A DNA stretch of 64,000 nucleotides from Diplonema papillatum (Eukaryota; Euglenozoa; Diplonemea; Diplonemida; Diplonemidae), in contig JAPJBO010000159.1 of NCBI GenBank assembly GCA_030068145.1, positions 248,001 to 312,000 on the forward strand, given 5' to 3'. This document shows positions 11,410-28,915 of the stretch, one piece after another. The stretch's first letter is position 1; each line of letters begins with the position of its first letter. The position numbers and the translations under genes were made by a program. The notes beneath the pieces are model-generated. The model was not told the origin of the DNA, searched no databases, and worked only from the letters and a program-made list of their open reading frames with translations.

Positions 11410-14400
11410 ATGGCGCACGATGACGACTTTCAAGAAGCGTCGGGGAAGGGATACCTCGGCGGCATCGGAGGCTCGCCAGTGCCATTGCACCTGCTCGGGG
11501 GATTTCCGCGGGTGGCGTCTGTGTATGTCCGGATCCTGGACACGCCTCTGAAGTATGCGGTGCTCCTGCTGTACGTGATCGCCACCGCTGTCGCGTTTCC
11601 GTGGGCCATAAAGATGACCGGTCGCACGTCGTTGAAGTGGGACCCGCCTACGGACAGCTACGCTGAAGAGCAGCAGCAAGAAGTGTCCTCTTTGTACCCA
11701 CAAAAGGTGGGTGCTATGCAGTCCGTGGTGTTCATCGAGTTCGAGGACAAAGACTTGTCGGTAGACGTCACATCCATCGTAAGCACGGAAGGCGTGTTCC
11801 AGTACCCGAACGAACCCATCAACGCCACCATCCAAGGCAGAGGTGTGCAGCCGTTCACGCAAGCCCTGCAGATTATGATCATGGTCGATTGGTGCGGCGT
11901 CACTGGACAGGACATACTAATCCTCCAGGCCCAAATCATGAATGGACTACCGGTCGCCGGCTGCCCGACCATCACTGCTTTCGACGCCTTTTTTACGGTC
12001 GGCGTTTTCGAGCAGTTGTACGGCGGCCCTCCTCTCGTCGCCAACTTTTTCAGAGCCCCAGAAGAACAGGGCTACCGGAACACGATCATCGCCATTCAGG
12101 TTCAAGGGACAAACCTGGGTCTCCCCGATCGGGACGAGGAGTTTGTGAAGTGGCTGGACGATGCCCTCGAGGTTCTCAACCCGCAGTTCTTAGACAACGA
12201 AGACCTTGAGTACTCCATGCAGGCGTCTGCATTCAGCATTCAATCGGCGATGGACGAGATTGTGGACACCGTCGCCATGGATTTGCTTCTCGCCGACGGA
12301 ATTGCCATCCCGATCTCATTGGTCCTGGTCTGTTACGTGGTCAGGAACTTCCGGTTCATGCTTTGGCCCGTGGTGGCCATCTTGACGACGACCGTCATCT
12401 CGATGGCGATTGTGGCTGAAATCGCTGTGGACCGCGTGTTGAACGTGGCGGCGACGCCGTTGGTGATATCTCTTGGCGTCGGGTTGCCTGTGGGACACGC
12501 GGTGTTCATGCTCAACCGGTTCCGTGAGGCGCTGCTGGAGGGCGAAGACTGCGCGTCTGCTGTTACCCGCTCGTTCGTCACTGCGGGAAACACGATCACA
12601 ACGAGCCAGATCGGGCTCGCGATGTGCGTGCTTGTGACGGTGTTCGTCGACGTCGAGAACGTGAAGGGCCTTGCCCTCGCCATGCTGGTGACGGTGCTGG
12701 TCTCCTTTTTTTCCGCAGTCCTGCTCGGACCGGCGCTTCTCCTTTCCTTCCCCAACTTCTTCGAAGCCGCCGCGCAGCGCTCGAAGCTGTTGGGGGCACC
12801 CAGGTCCCGTGAAACCGTCGCATTGGCGTCCCACTTGAAAGGCAGGGGTTCCCAGTACGACGGCCGCGCATCGTTCGTCCCCCAGATCTCCTACGAGCTC
12901 GAAGAAACCCTGTGGCACCGATTCGCGAGCGTCACGCAGGTTACGACCATTCAGAACCTGATCATCGTCGTGTTGATCGTCATGCTCACCCTCCCGTTCG
13001 CGGTCGTTCTGCACGCTCACACGTACACCACTGACTCGATCGAGGTGTACCTGCCCCGAAGGGACGACTTCACCAAAACAGCGGCCCGAGCTTTCCACTC
13101 CTACGGCAGCGGTCTTGCGATGCAGTACCAAATGGCGTTCCGAATGCCCGACGCTACGGAGCAGATTGTGCTCAACCCGGCAGACCCTGCCGCCGTCCAG
13201 TGGGACACCGCGGCATTTCAGGTGACCGGCAACCTCACGGCGTCCGTCCGGCACTTCGTCCCGGAGGGGGGCATCGGCGGCAACTTCGCGTACGGATACC
13301 CGTTGGACCAAGCCGGGCAGGTGAGCTGCTCATACTGGCTTGCCACCTTCCCCACCACCGACCCTCCTCCCATCGACTACGTCGACGCGCCGTCCTGCTA
13401 CCTGCGGGGCATTCTCATGGCTGGGTATGCGAAGGACCTTGACTTGAACCCGACTCCTCCGCCTTTTGAGGCTTACGCGCTCGCGACGCACATCACATAC
13501 AAGTCGAACATCGACCCTCTGGGTGTGGAGGGAACCGAGTTCATGGATGACTTCCGTGAGTTTCAAGTCAGGTGGAACCACCTTGCAGTCTCTGCCGGTC
13601 CGGAGGGCCCAGTGCTGCCGTTGGTATTCATGTCCAGTCCGGCGTTCAACTCACAGGCAGCGATGGATCGGTCGACCGACTCGTGGCAATGGTTGGTGCC
13701 TTCGTACTTTCTCATCATGTTCGTCGTGACAGCCGTGAGCACCCTGTCTGCAGTAGTTGCGCTCCGCACTCTTTTCACGACGGGTCTGACGGTTTGGTTC
13801 AGTTTGGGTCTGACCTCCGCGACCTACTGCCACGGATTCTTCGATTGGACTAATCTGTCGGCTATTTCGTCGTTTGAAACTGCTGACGGCGGGACGGCCA
13901 GCGTGCACTATCTTGTCTTCGTCGTGACCCTGCCTCTCATCATGGGCCTGGCGATGTGCCACGAGCTTTTCCTGGTGTCTACTGCGCAAGAGTGGTACCA
14001 TGTGCACAGGCTGCACAGCAATGAAGCGATCAAGATGGCGCTCGTCGGCGTCGGTTGGATCAACATCGTGTCCGGGTTCATCCTGGCAGTCAGCTTCATG
14101 GGGCACCTCTTCTCTCGCTTGCCCATCATCAACCAGATCTCGTTTGCGCTGTTCTGGGCGCTGGTGTACGACGTCATTGTGATTCGAACCATCCTCGTGC
14201 CAACGGTGATGGCCCCACTCGGAAGGTACAACTGGTGGCCCATGAGGAGGAGGACTGGCGAGGCGGCGACCCATGGTGTGTGCATCCCTTCACTACTTAA
14301 CAATCTTGCAGCTTTGCGGAAGCTTGTGCTTACAGCACTTAGGCTGCACGTCTTTAGTATCACAGTACGAATCCTGAGACCTCAGCAGCGTTCAAAGTCG

Positions 14401-14481
14401 AACAACTGGCACGCACAAACAATGCAACCACCTTTAACGATGTGTGGCGCAGAATACGCCAATTGCGGAGACTTCTTTTGA
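11410..14481 (+). CDS. RND/Patched-like 12-TM membrane protein
   Basis: About 1023 residues from the preferred ATG (context AACATGG); the frame stays open upstream to 11185 but that part reads as non-coding. It has the RND layout: one TM (about 39-62), a large extracytosolic domain, a five-TM sterol-sensing-like bundle (about 288-447), a second single TM (515-536), a second large loop, then a five-TM bundle from about 760. The repeated TM4/TM10 motif is GLPVGHAVFML and GLAMCHELFLV: both halves carry His where RND pumps and Patched proteins have acidic residues after GxxxD. Likely a lipid, sterol or hydrophobe transporter or receptor at the plasma membrane or an endomembrane. The last 70 residues, after RYNWWPMRRR, look less conserved. 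A 36-base in-frame segment bounded by GT and AG (14276-14311) could be a tiny intron. Family is firm, substrate unknown. Confidence 0.88.
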   Translation: MAHDDDFQEASGKGYLGGIGGSPVPLHLLGGFPRVASVYVRILDTPLKYAVLLLYVIATAVAFPWAIKMTGRTSLKWDPPTDSYAEEQQQEVSSLYPQKVGAMQSVVFIEFEDKDLSVDVTSIVSTEGVFQYPNEPINATIQGRGVQPFTQALQIMIMVDWCGVTGQDILILQAQIMNGLPVAGCPTITAFDAFFTVGVFEQLYGGPPLVANFFRAPEEQGYRNTIIAIQVQGTNLGLPDRDEEFVKWLDDALEVLNPQFLDNEDLEYSMQASAFSIQSAMDEIVDTVAMDLLLADGIAIPISLVLVCYVVRNFRFMLWPVVAILTTTVISMAIVAEIAVDRVLNVAATPLVISLGVGLPVGHAVFMLNRFREALLEGEDCASAVTRSFVTAGNTITTSQIGLAMCVLVTVFVDVENVKGLALAMLVTVLVSFFSAVLLGPALLLSFPNFFEAAAQRSKLLGAPRSRETVALASHLKGRGSQYDGRASFVPQISYELEETLWHRFASVTQVTTIQNLIIVVLIVMLTLPFAVVLHAHTYTTDSIEVYLPRRDDFTKTAARAFHSYGSGLAMQYQMAFRMPDATEQIVLNPADPAAVQWDTAAFQVTGNLTASVRHFVPEGGIGGNFAYGYPLDQAGQVSCSYWLATFPTTDPPPIDYVDAPSCYLRGILMAGYAKDLDLNPTPPPFEAYALATHITYKSNIDPLGVEGTEFMDDFREFQVRWNHLAVSAGPEGPVLPLVFMSSPAFNSQAAMDRSTDSWQWLVPSYFLIMFVVTAVSTLSAVVALRTLFTTGLTVWFSLGLTSATYCHGFFDWTNLSAISSFETADGGTASVHYLVFVVTLPLIMGLAMCHELFLVSTAQEWYHVHRLHSNEAIKMALVGVGWINIVSGFILAVSFMGHLFSRLPIINQISFALFWALVYDVIVIRTILVPTVMAPLGRYNWWPMRRRTGEAATHGVCIPSLLNNLAALRKLVLTALRLHVFSITVRILRPQQRSKSNNWHAQTMQPPLTMCGAEYANCGDFF

Positions 14482-15517
14482 AACCCTGCGGCTACCCCAT
14501 GGCGAATCATGTTATTACACCATGCGGTTTCAGCCGACGCACACTCTACGGGTGCGTTTGCGTGGACCCAGAAACCTGGCGACCAGCGAAGAGAGTGCCG
14601 TTGAATACTTAGTTGGTGCTCGTAGCGGTTTGGTCACTGTCCACAAAAACCTGACGTACCTAACAATGTCCTTTTTCTACAACGTCGCACACAGAAGGAA
14701 TTGCGCGCATTCGCACCACCTTTAACAATACGTCGCTGTGCTTAAACGATAGTTTGATTGCTGAGGGTTACCTGGACTTTCAAACCCAGAGTTCAAGCGC
14801 TTCTTCACTCCGAAAATAAGTCAATCCCCAACTGCTCTCCGGAGACCTAAAGTAGTAGCTTTTTTGAACCTTTTGAAAACGAATATCACAACCACAGATG
14901 GTGCTGCTGAATACGACGTAAGCATGCAGCCCCACAGGCCCAGTCAAGACATGTAGAATAGCACGCAAAGCCCTCGTTTCTTTTGCTGAAAGTAGACTGC
15001 CACGTTACCTCCCGCCGACTCAGTTCAGCGTTTTACTCGCTGTGCCGCTCGGTGGAATCGCGCAAGGTGGAATTATAATTGCAACCCTGCGACTCGCAAC
15101 CAGCGACGGGGGGAACCGTCACGCGTTGCACCGCCCATGATTGTGAGAGTCTTGCCTCCCCCTCCCCCCTGTCCAGCCTCCTTCGAAAGAGTGCTGGCGG
15201 CACCTTCGAGTACTATATTTTGTGCGCGCGCGTGGAATGCGGAGGAGGAAGAGCAGGGCCGGTTGGGGCGCAAACGCCACGGTGTTCACCACACCGCCAG
15301 CAAGAAAGAACAACTGACGAGAGGGTTTGCTAGACCAACCCCCCACCACCCCAAGGTTCTGCCCATCCTCGGAGAGAAGGTCACCGTAGCATGGGCCCCG
15401 CGACGAGCTACGAACAGCCGCCTGACAACCCAGCCTTACACCGCAGTCCTGTCTGTAGGCGCTCAGGTTCCGCGCTGAAGGTGGCCCGCCTATTGTGTCT
15501 GTGACCCCTCTGAAAAA

Positions 15518-15594
15518 AGGTCAGCACGGAAGGCTAATGACAAAACATGCAGGTGGGAGGCAGGGGAGAGGTCCCGGGCCTGCTAAGGCGTGAC
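15518..15594 (+). repeat. GAGAACACA-family interspersed repeat, divergent copy
   Basis: Matches the family core in GGTCAGC, CATGCAGGTGGG, GAGAGGTCC and CTGCTAAGGCGTGACT. A GATGTGTTCTC element, the inverted form of GAGAACACA, follows within about 40 bases, as near other copies. Confidence 0.7.
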
Positions 15595-17032
15595 TGCGCG
15601 TTTATACTTTGCTATGATGTGTTCTCGTTCTCTCAGCTTCTGCGACCCGTGGGAACCAGAAACCTGAAAGAACAGCGCGTACGTCTGGGGGGGGGCTCAC
15701 TGGAGAATGCAGCCATCACCCCCTCTCTCGCTGCGAAAGCGAATGGAAGCGACACGCATAACAACCCTTCGTTGGTTGTATCTCACGACGACACCTTCAT
15801 ACCAAAAGCTCGAAGAAGCGCTCTAAAATGAAAAGACCCCCTCTTATCCCTCCCATTCCCCCCATTCCCGCAGACACTTTCGCTTCCACTTCGTTCGATA
15901 TCTTTCGTCTTTCCAATGCTCCACTGCAACCCTACTCCCATGTATGATGATTTTGCTAAGGCTTTCCCACACACGAGGTGCGCTAGTCCAAAATAAAGAA
16001 GAGGTCCAATTGCCGAGAGTCACTTCCGGATAATTTTAGGTGGCGACGGCCCACTGGCCGAGGGGACTTTAATGAGAATAGCGAAAGAGCATGAGCGGTG
16101 ATACACTCCCCCTTGCAAAAAGAAAGAAAAAGAAAGAGATTGCATTCGACGTTCACGAAACGTTCAATCAAGAAGAAATACATCAGAGATGATAAGTGAC
16201 CATACACATTTTTCGCCTCTTTTCCCTTTCTTCCAGAGAGGTCGTGCCTGCCCTGCCCTGCTGTTTCTTTCTTCTTCTTTTGTTCGTCTTCTTTCTTCGT
16301 TGACCCCATACCCCGGCACCCGTGATATTAAGCAGAAGCGACTCAACTCGCGCTTGTTTTTCTGATTGACCGATTGACGAGGTGAGCTGTCAGCCCGATA
16401 TCAGTTCTGCCTGATACCAACCTACGACTTCTCTCGGAATAGGTCAGCGCGATAGCTGAGCCGGTCCGTCCCTATCTGTTGAAACTGCATCGAAGTGCTT
16501 GCCGCTGTTGATCACAGTGAATCACGGTCCACCACGGTCTATCAGGTCCATCTCTAGTCCCTAGAGCTGCACCGAATTGCCCGGTGCTGTATTCTTCGGT
16601 CTATCACGGTCTATCAAGAGGGGATGGATCGGCTCAATAGCGGTGACTGAGAACACATGCAGGTAGATGGGAAGACGCCGTGTGACTGCGGAAGGCGTGG
16701 CCCCCGCTTCCATTGACTTGTGTTGGTGTGTTTTCTCTAGTCAAGGCGTCGGCAGTAGCGATTGCGGCAGTGCAATTGTATTGGAAACCCTCTCTTTTTC
16801 GGAGAGTGAGTATTTCACTCGAAAACGTAGGTTTCTTCACCCGTACTTCTATTATCCAACCGGAGACATAAGAAAACCGGATCCTTAGAACTCGAAACAG
16901 TCTGCATATATCCGCTAGCTACAGCCACCGGGTAAGGGAAGTTCTGAATGAACGCGGCGTGCCGGGTGAGTAGCGGGTTACTTCTTATCTGTGCCAATAT
17001 TCTTCGTGTGTCGTCATGAGACAATAAAAGAA

Positions 17033-17090
17033 GGTCACCCGGAGACATTAAAACCCCGAATTCTCAAGCGAACTTTCACTCCAAAAAAAA
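17033..17090 (+). repeat. Composite interspersed repeat fragment
   Basis: Carries GGTCACCCGGAGACATT, a CCCCGAAT core and TCAAGCGAACTTTCACTCC followed by an A-run. Near-identical blocks occur at 1921 and 57374. Confidence 0.8.
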
Positions 17091-17214
17091 GGCGGAGGGG
17101 ACGGGGAGAGCAACGAAAAGAAAAAAAAAACAATTCAGCAAAACTCACTGGTAAGTTTCCATGTAGTACGCTGCCAACTACTGAATCTTAGTGCCAACAA
17201 TGCGTTTTTAACAC

Positions 17215-17393
17215 GTAAAAACCGTACACCGTGAGAGTAGGAGAAAGTAGAAAGGGAAACTAGAGTTTTTGTTGACCGCACTACCCTGAGCCCGAATCCT
17301 GGACGTGGTTTCAGGTGGCAAATGATCATGATCAGAAGGTCCTACTTGGGCGGTTCAGTTTCCTCACGCATTGCATGTGGCTAAAAAAGAAAA
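17215..17393 (-). repeat. 180-base interspersed repeat, inverted copy
   Basis: The reverse complement matches 24759-24955 in the kinase intron over its whole length, including TGATCATGATCA, the GGGTTCAGGG-type core and the TCCTACTCTCGCGGTGTACG end. A third, more diverged copy is at 55080-55270. Confidence 0.85.
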
Positions 17394-17659
17394 CAGAAAC
17401 GCAAACACAAGCAACGTACGCCCGTAAAAAAGTCGCCTTGACAATCAGCTGCCCTCGGGTGGGCTAGTTGGACACTTGCTGTCGTGGGGAAAGAACCCCG
17501 CCGAAGAAGAAAAGTAACCTACCTAAGAGAACCGGCTACCTGCGGCGAGGATAATTTCTTCGCGTGTGGCTGTGTTGTCGTGGTCAAAGCCGAATGGAGA
17601 TAGGGGAAAGATGCCTCTTAAAAACTAGTATACGGTGCCTTAAACGAACCTTTACAATG

Positions 17660-17714
17660 GCCACCCGGAGACTTTAGAACCGCGGACCCCTAAGCGATCT
17701 TACACTCTAAAAAC
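17660..17714 (+). repeat. Composite interspersed repeat fragment, diverged
   Basis: Has CACCCGGAGACTTTAGAACC and CTAAGCGATCTTACACTCTA, a mutated version of the CGGAGAC to AAGCGAACTTTCACTCT block seen elsewhere. Confidence 0.72.
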
Positions 17715-20700
17715 GAGGTCAGGGGATGACCAGTAAATTGACATGGGGACACGGGGAGTAGTAGACCCGTCAATCACATCATACGAGGGTCGGCCGAAGC
17801 ACCATGCCGCAACCCGACTCTTGTGTGCGCAAGGATTACGCCTTGACCTTACACGTCGGGACAGTACATCGGCACGGGGTTTCGAACGAATGCCATGCGC
17901 TGCTGCCACATGACGCACGATGGAGCGGTCTGAGAAAGGTTGCCTTCCCGTGCTGAATTATGAACCTGAACTGAATATTTCCCTCCAATCCGCAATGCGG
18001 GGGCTAGCTTGTGAGGGGTAAGACTCGCACGAACTCGAGAACCGGCTGACGCTCGCCCTTCACATGGTGGCACGCTGAGTTAGGATTCTCGCCTTATCTT
18101 GTTGAGGGAAGGGTGCACACCTGCAACCAGGGGCACACCTTCCCTGGTGTTAAGGTTGGTTTCAACACAGACGGCCGGCTCAGCTGCCGTAGATTGCCAG
18201 ACATGCCCTGTACCTAACCGGCGATTTGGGGAGGGGGCTTCCTTTCCTGCACTCAAACACCAGGTTCCCTTGCGGGATGACCCACTCGCCTACTCAGAGA
18301 GGGCCCAGATGGGAATCCGACTCGTCTTGCCACGCCATTTCAAGGGAAGCTCCGCCATACAAGCATCCCCCCCGACCCGCAATAGCATCAATCAGGCATG
18401 AGAGGCAGACAGTACTGCCTGAACATTAAGCTCAGATTCCCCCCACGTCTCCGTACGAGGATATCTTCAACCTCGCGAGGCATGGGAAAAGAGCGGAAGA
18501 GTCTCTCACTGCCTACCTCGGCAGTCAATGAGGGATCCTTCAGCTGGCCGAAGCTATACAGCTGCCTTAAAGACGAACCGAATCCTTGTTTTCGCACGGA
18601 AGGCTCCTTCACGGCCATTTCCGGCAGATGAACTTCTGACAGCATCTTCTGCTCGAAGACTACTGCGGCATTTTGGAAGCCTTCAACGCCTCTCTGAAAG
18701 AACGACGAATGACCCTGTGCAATATTGCCAGCTGGTGTTAACCTTACAAGGACCAGAACCCTCCGGCTGGAAAGAAGAATAGATATAAGAAATGAACCAG
18801 CCATGCAGTCTGACTGGTTGCATTGTCCCCTCTGCCGCCCACAATGTGCCCCCCTCAGCGTGGCCCGTTCACAGGAAGACGAATCAGGTGCCGAACCGGC
18901 TTGATTCGGGGATGAAGAGCACCACCCCTGACCCCCCTCGCAAGTCTTTCGCCCAATTCAGTTACCACAACGCAGGCGGGCTGGTCAAGGTCTTGGCAGG
19001 CCAGGCAACCCGTGAATGTCTTTCCGGCCAGCCGGAAGAAATCAAGCATCGACTCAGTGTTTCTCGAGTGGCTGGGCTGTTTGCCGGCGCTCATCACGCT
19101 GGGCACCCGCTTCCGGCTCACGTGAAAAACGACGCCAGCTCGCGCATGACCAGTGACTGCCTCACCACGTGGGTGTCACCCCCCACCCACCTCTCTTCTC
19201 TCTTCTTCCTCGAAGAAAACAACAAAGACGATAGGCAGTGGCTTGCTTGCAAACTAGGCCTTGCGGTAGCACTTCCTGCTGAAAGGTCAGCGGCTTTCAA
19301 ATGTTGCGGCCCTTCAAAGCGTGGCGTTCATACGGGGGTTGTTTCCGTGTTTAGCGGCGTGTATTAAACTGAGCGTGATGTCTTGCTCGCCGCACTCGTG
19401 CCTGCCGCAACGAAAGACTCTTCTTCAAGAGGGAACTACTCTGTTTCGCGTAGAACAGTCTGCAAAACAAAAAGGAAAAGAAAGAAAGAAAGAAAAAGTG
19501 AAACCTAAGGTTCTTCCTTCTGGACGGTGATGTGCCAGACGCGCACCGTCGCCTTCTTTCCTGTGGTTCCGCACGGTGCACTTCGTCGTGACAAGCTTTT
19601 CGCAACTGACACAAACTGTGCACTTTACACAACAAAGACAAAGCGGGCTTGTGTGCTTTACAAAACACCTCGTACTGCTGGCTGAATGAGCTCGTTCTTG
19701 CGCTCGTGGCACCTACCTATATAATTATAGCTAGTCTGGATTGCGGATAGAGTCTAAACACTCGTCATAAGTTGCATGTCCTGTCGTTTGTGAGCACCGT
19801 GCAATCACACATACCCCTCCCTCCTCATCACCCCACCCTTTCCGCTAGGCTGAAGTCATCGGCGATCGTGGCTGTGACGAGCTACAAGCAGCCGCCACAC
19901 GAGCCAGACTCACATCGCCGTCCTGAAGGTCCGCCTGCTGTATCCCCGCGGGTTCCGAAACGCGAGCAGGCGTCGTCGTGCTTTGAATAGTACCGGTACC
20001 TCATCTCATCGCGACCTCATGGCCGCACCGAGGCAACGCAGCAGATGCGCGTCCAGTACACACTGTCCGACCCTCTCACGAAGCCGCCCCCCCTTCTTTC
20101 CCCCCGCTCTTCCAAGAAGATGACTTGATGCTGGTAGCGACAAGCACGCATGAGAGGCTGCTGTCTGCCTAACCATTCAACTTCGCGAAACTTAAGAGTT
20201 ACCCACACGTCCTGTTACCCTACCTGGCTCCCGACCTCAGCTCTAGTTCAGACCCAGTCGTCGCCAGTGATGCAATGAATTCGGTGCAGACCGGCCGCAG
20301 AGCATGACAGCCAGAGAGAACAGAAGGTGTTGTTCTTTGCTTGGCTGCTTGCCGGGACAGCATCCGCCTACGGCGTTCTCCCTGAACCACGCAGTGTTGG
20401 CAGGGGAAGGGTTCCTTCTTTCTGCAATCACGCTTGACCAATATGATCGAGTATACGGGTATGCTAACTCGGATCTGGAACGGGTCCATGGAGGAATGTT
20501 CTTGATCGCAGCATTTTTATTGACACATGGCCGATACCTTTGCATTCCTTTCTATTCCCTGCAGGTTTTGCATGTTTTCACACTTCAAACACAAGCCTGC
20601 GTCTTCCGGACGACGCGATGCTAATACGAAATAGCTGACGAGATGGCGGCCCTACAAGTTCTAGGATGCACGGAGCCGAAGAGCCTTCCAAGCCCAAGCT

Positions 20701-21713
20701 TTTAGACGTTTGGCCAACGTCTGCAGAAACGAGGCTTCTCCCCCTTTCGGGGGGGAAAGGGGGTGGGGAAGTGGTGGCAGGGCGTGCGGTCAGCGGCTCG
20801 GGAACATAACCAAGCTTCGACTCTGGCGGCGAGCGTCTTTGCGGTCCTTTCCCATGGTTCGTTTTCACCCTCTCGTTTTTCGTTTTCTTTCCGATCCCCC
20901 CCCGCCCCACCTCCTCCCCCCAGTCTGCAAACCCGAGCCGGAGGCGGGGGATTTCGTTTTTTCAGAGCCGCTGCCTTTTTTGCTCTAGGTGCTTTCCGTT
21001 CGCGGCTTTCCCTTTTCTAGTCTATCGGGCTACGGTTCTCTCCTCAATCGCGCGGTACGGATGCCCTCAGGAGGACTGACCACCCAGGACGTGATTGGTA
21101 GACGGGGGCCAGAAAAAAGATCCCGCCCTGCTTCCCACTTGCGGGCCCACTGCGCGTCACAGCCGCTTCCGTCTGGTCTGGCGTCAGACCTCCGTCAGGG
21201 ACCTGCCACACATTTGGTTATGCGATCCTCACTGCCCATCACCAGCGAGTCGGAGTTGCATGGCCGGAGCGTCCAGTCAATCGTTTCACCGTTAGCTGTA
21301 AGGGGAAGCGACGCTACTTCAAAAAAGGGTGGCCATCATACGCGAGCAACGCTGTGGAAGCCTGTACGAGATTGTGGACCAAAGTCAGGCAGATTCTCCT
21401 TCCAGTTCAGATGTAGTTAGAGAACGTGGGATATCGGTGGGCACAAGTTTTGTAGAGTCTGTCGCCTACACTCAAGAAGCCTGATTGTCAGCTGCCAAGG
21501 GAACCAGGCAAAGAAGGCCTTTCGTGTGCCCGGTCGGGACCGCCATCAAGTGACAAGAACACAGATAGCCACAGCTCGTGCCGCGCAATAATATTGTCAA
21601 CTGCTCGGAATCCATTTAAGAAGTTCGGCGCGGGGGAGAGGCGGGGGGAAAAGATTAAAAGAGCAAGCCAGCATTTCCGCCCTGAGTCGGACCCAGCGCC
21701 GTTGGTTGCCAGC

Positions 21714-28915
<7,202 letters not shown>

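Larger units (their letters stand above)
14482..21713. other. Repeat-rich intergenic region
   Basis: About 7.2 kb where I find no gene I can defend. It contains copies of the GAGAACACA repeat family (15518, 16640), two composite-family fragments (17033, 17660), the inverted partner of the kinase-intron repeat (17215-17393), and several short direct repeats with TCACGGTC and TCTATCA cores between 16505 and 16620. ORFs of 130-190 codons at 18388-19367 on either strand show no family features. Confidence 0.55.

Noticed and set aside
12316-13311. 331-codon antisense ORF within the RND-family gene
   Set aside because: His/Arg-rich shadow of the hydrophobic plus-strand frame.
14276-14311. 36-base intron near the end of the RND gene
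   Set aside because: GT, a CTTAAC-like branch point and AG are present, but the segment is in frame and far shorter than other introns here, so I left it as coding.
18792-19367. 191-codon ORF and antisense partners at 18388-19121
   Set aside because: No family feature, no compositional signal and both strands open; not defensible as a gene.
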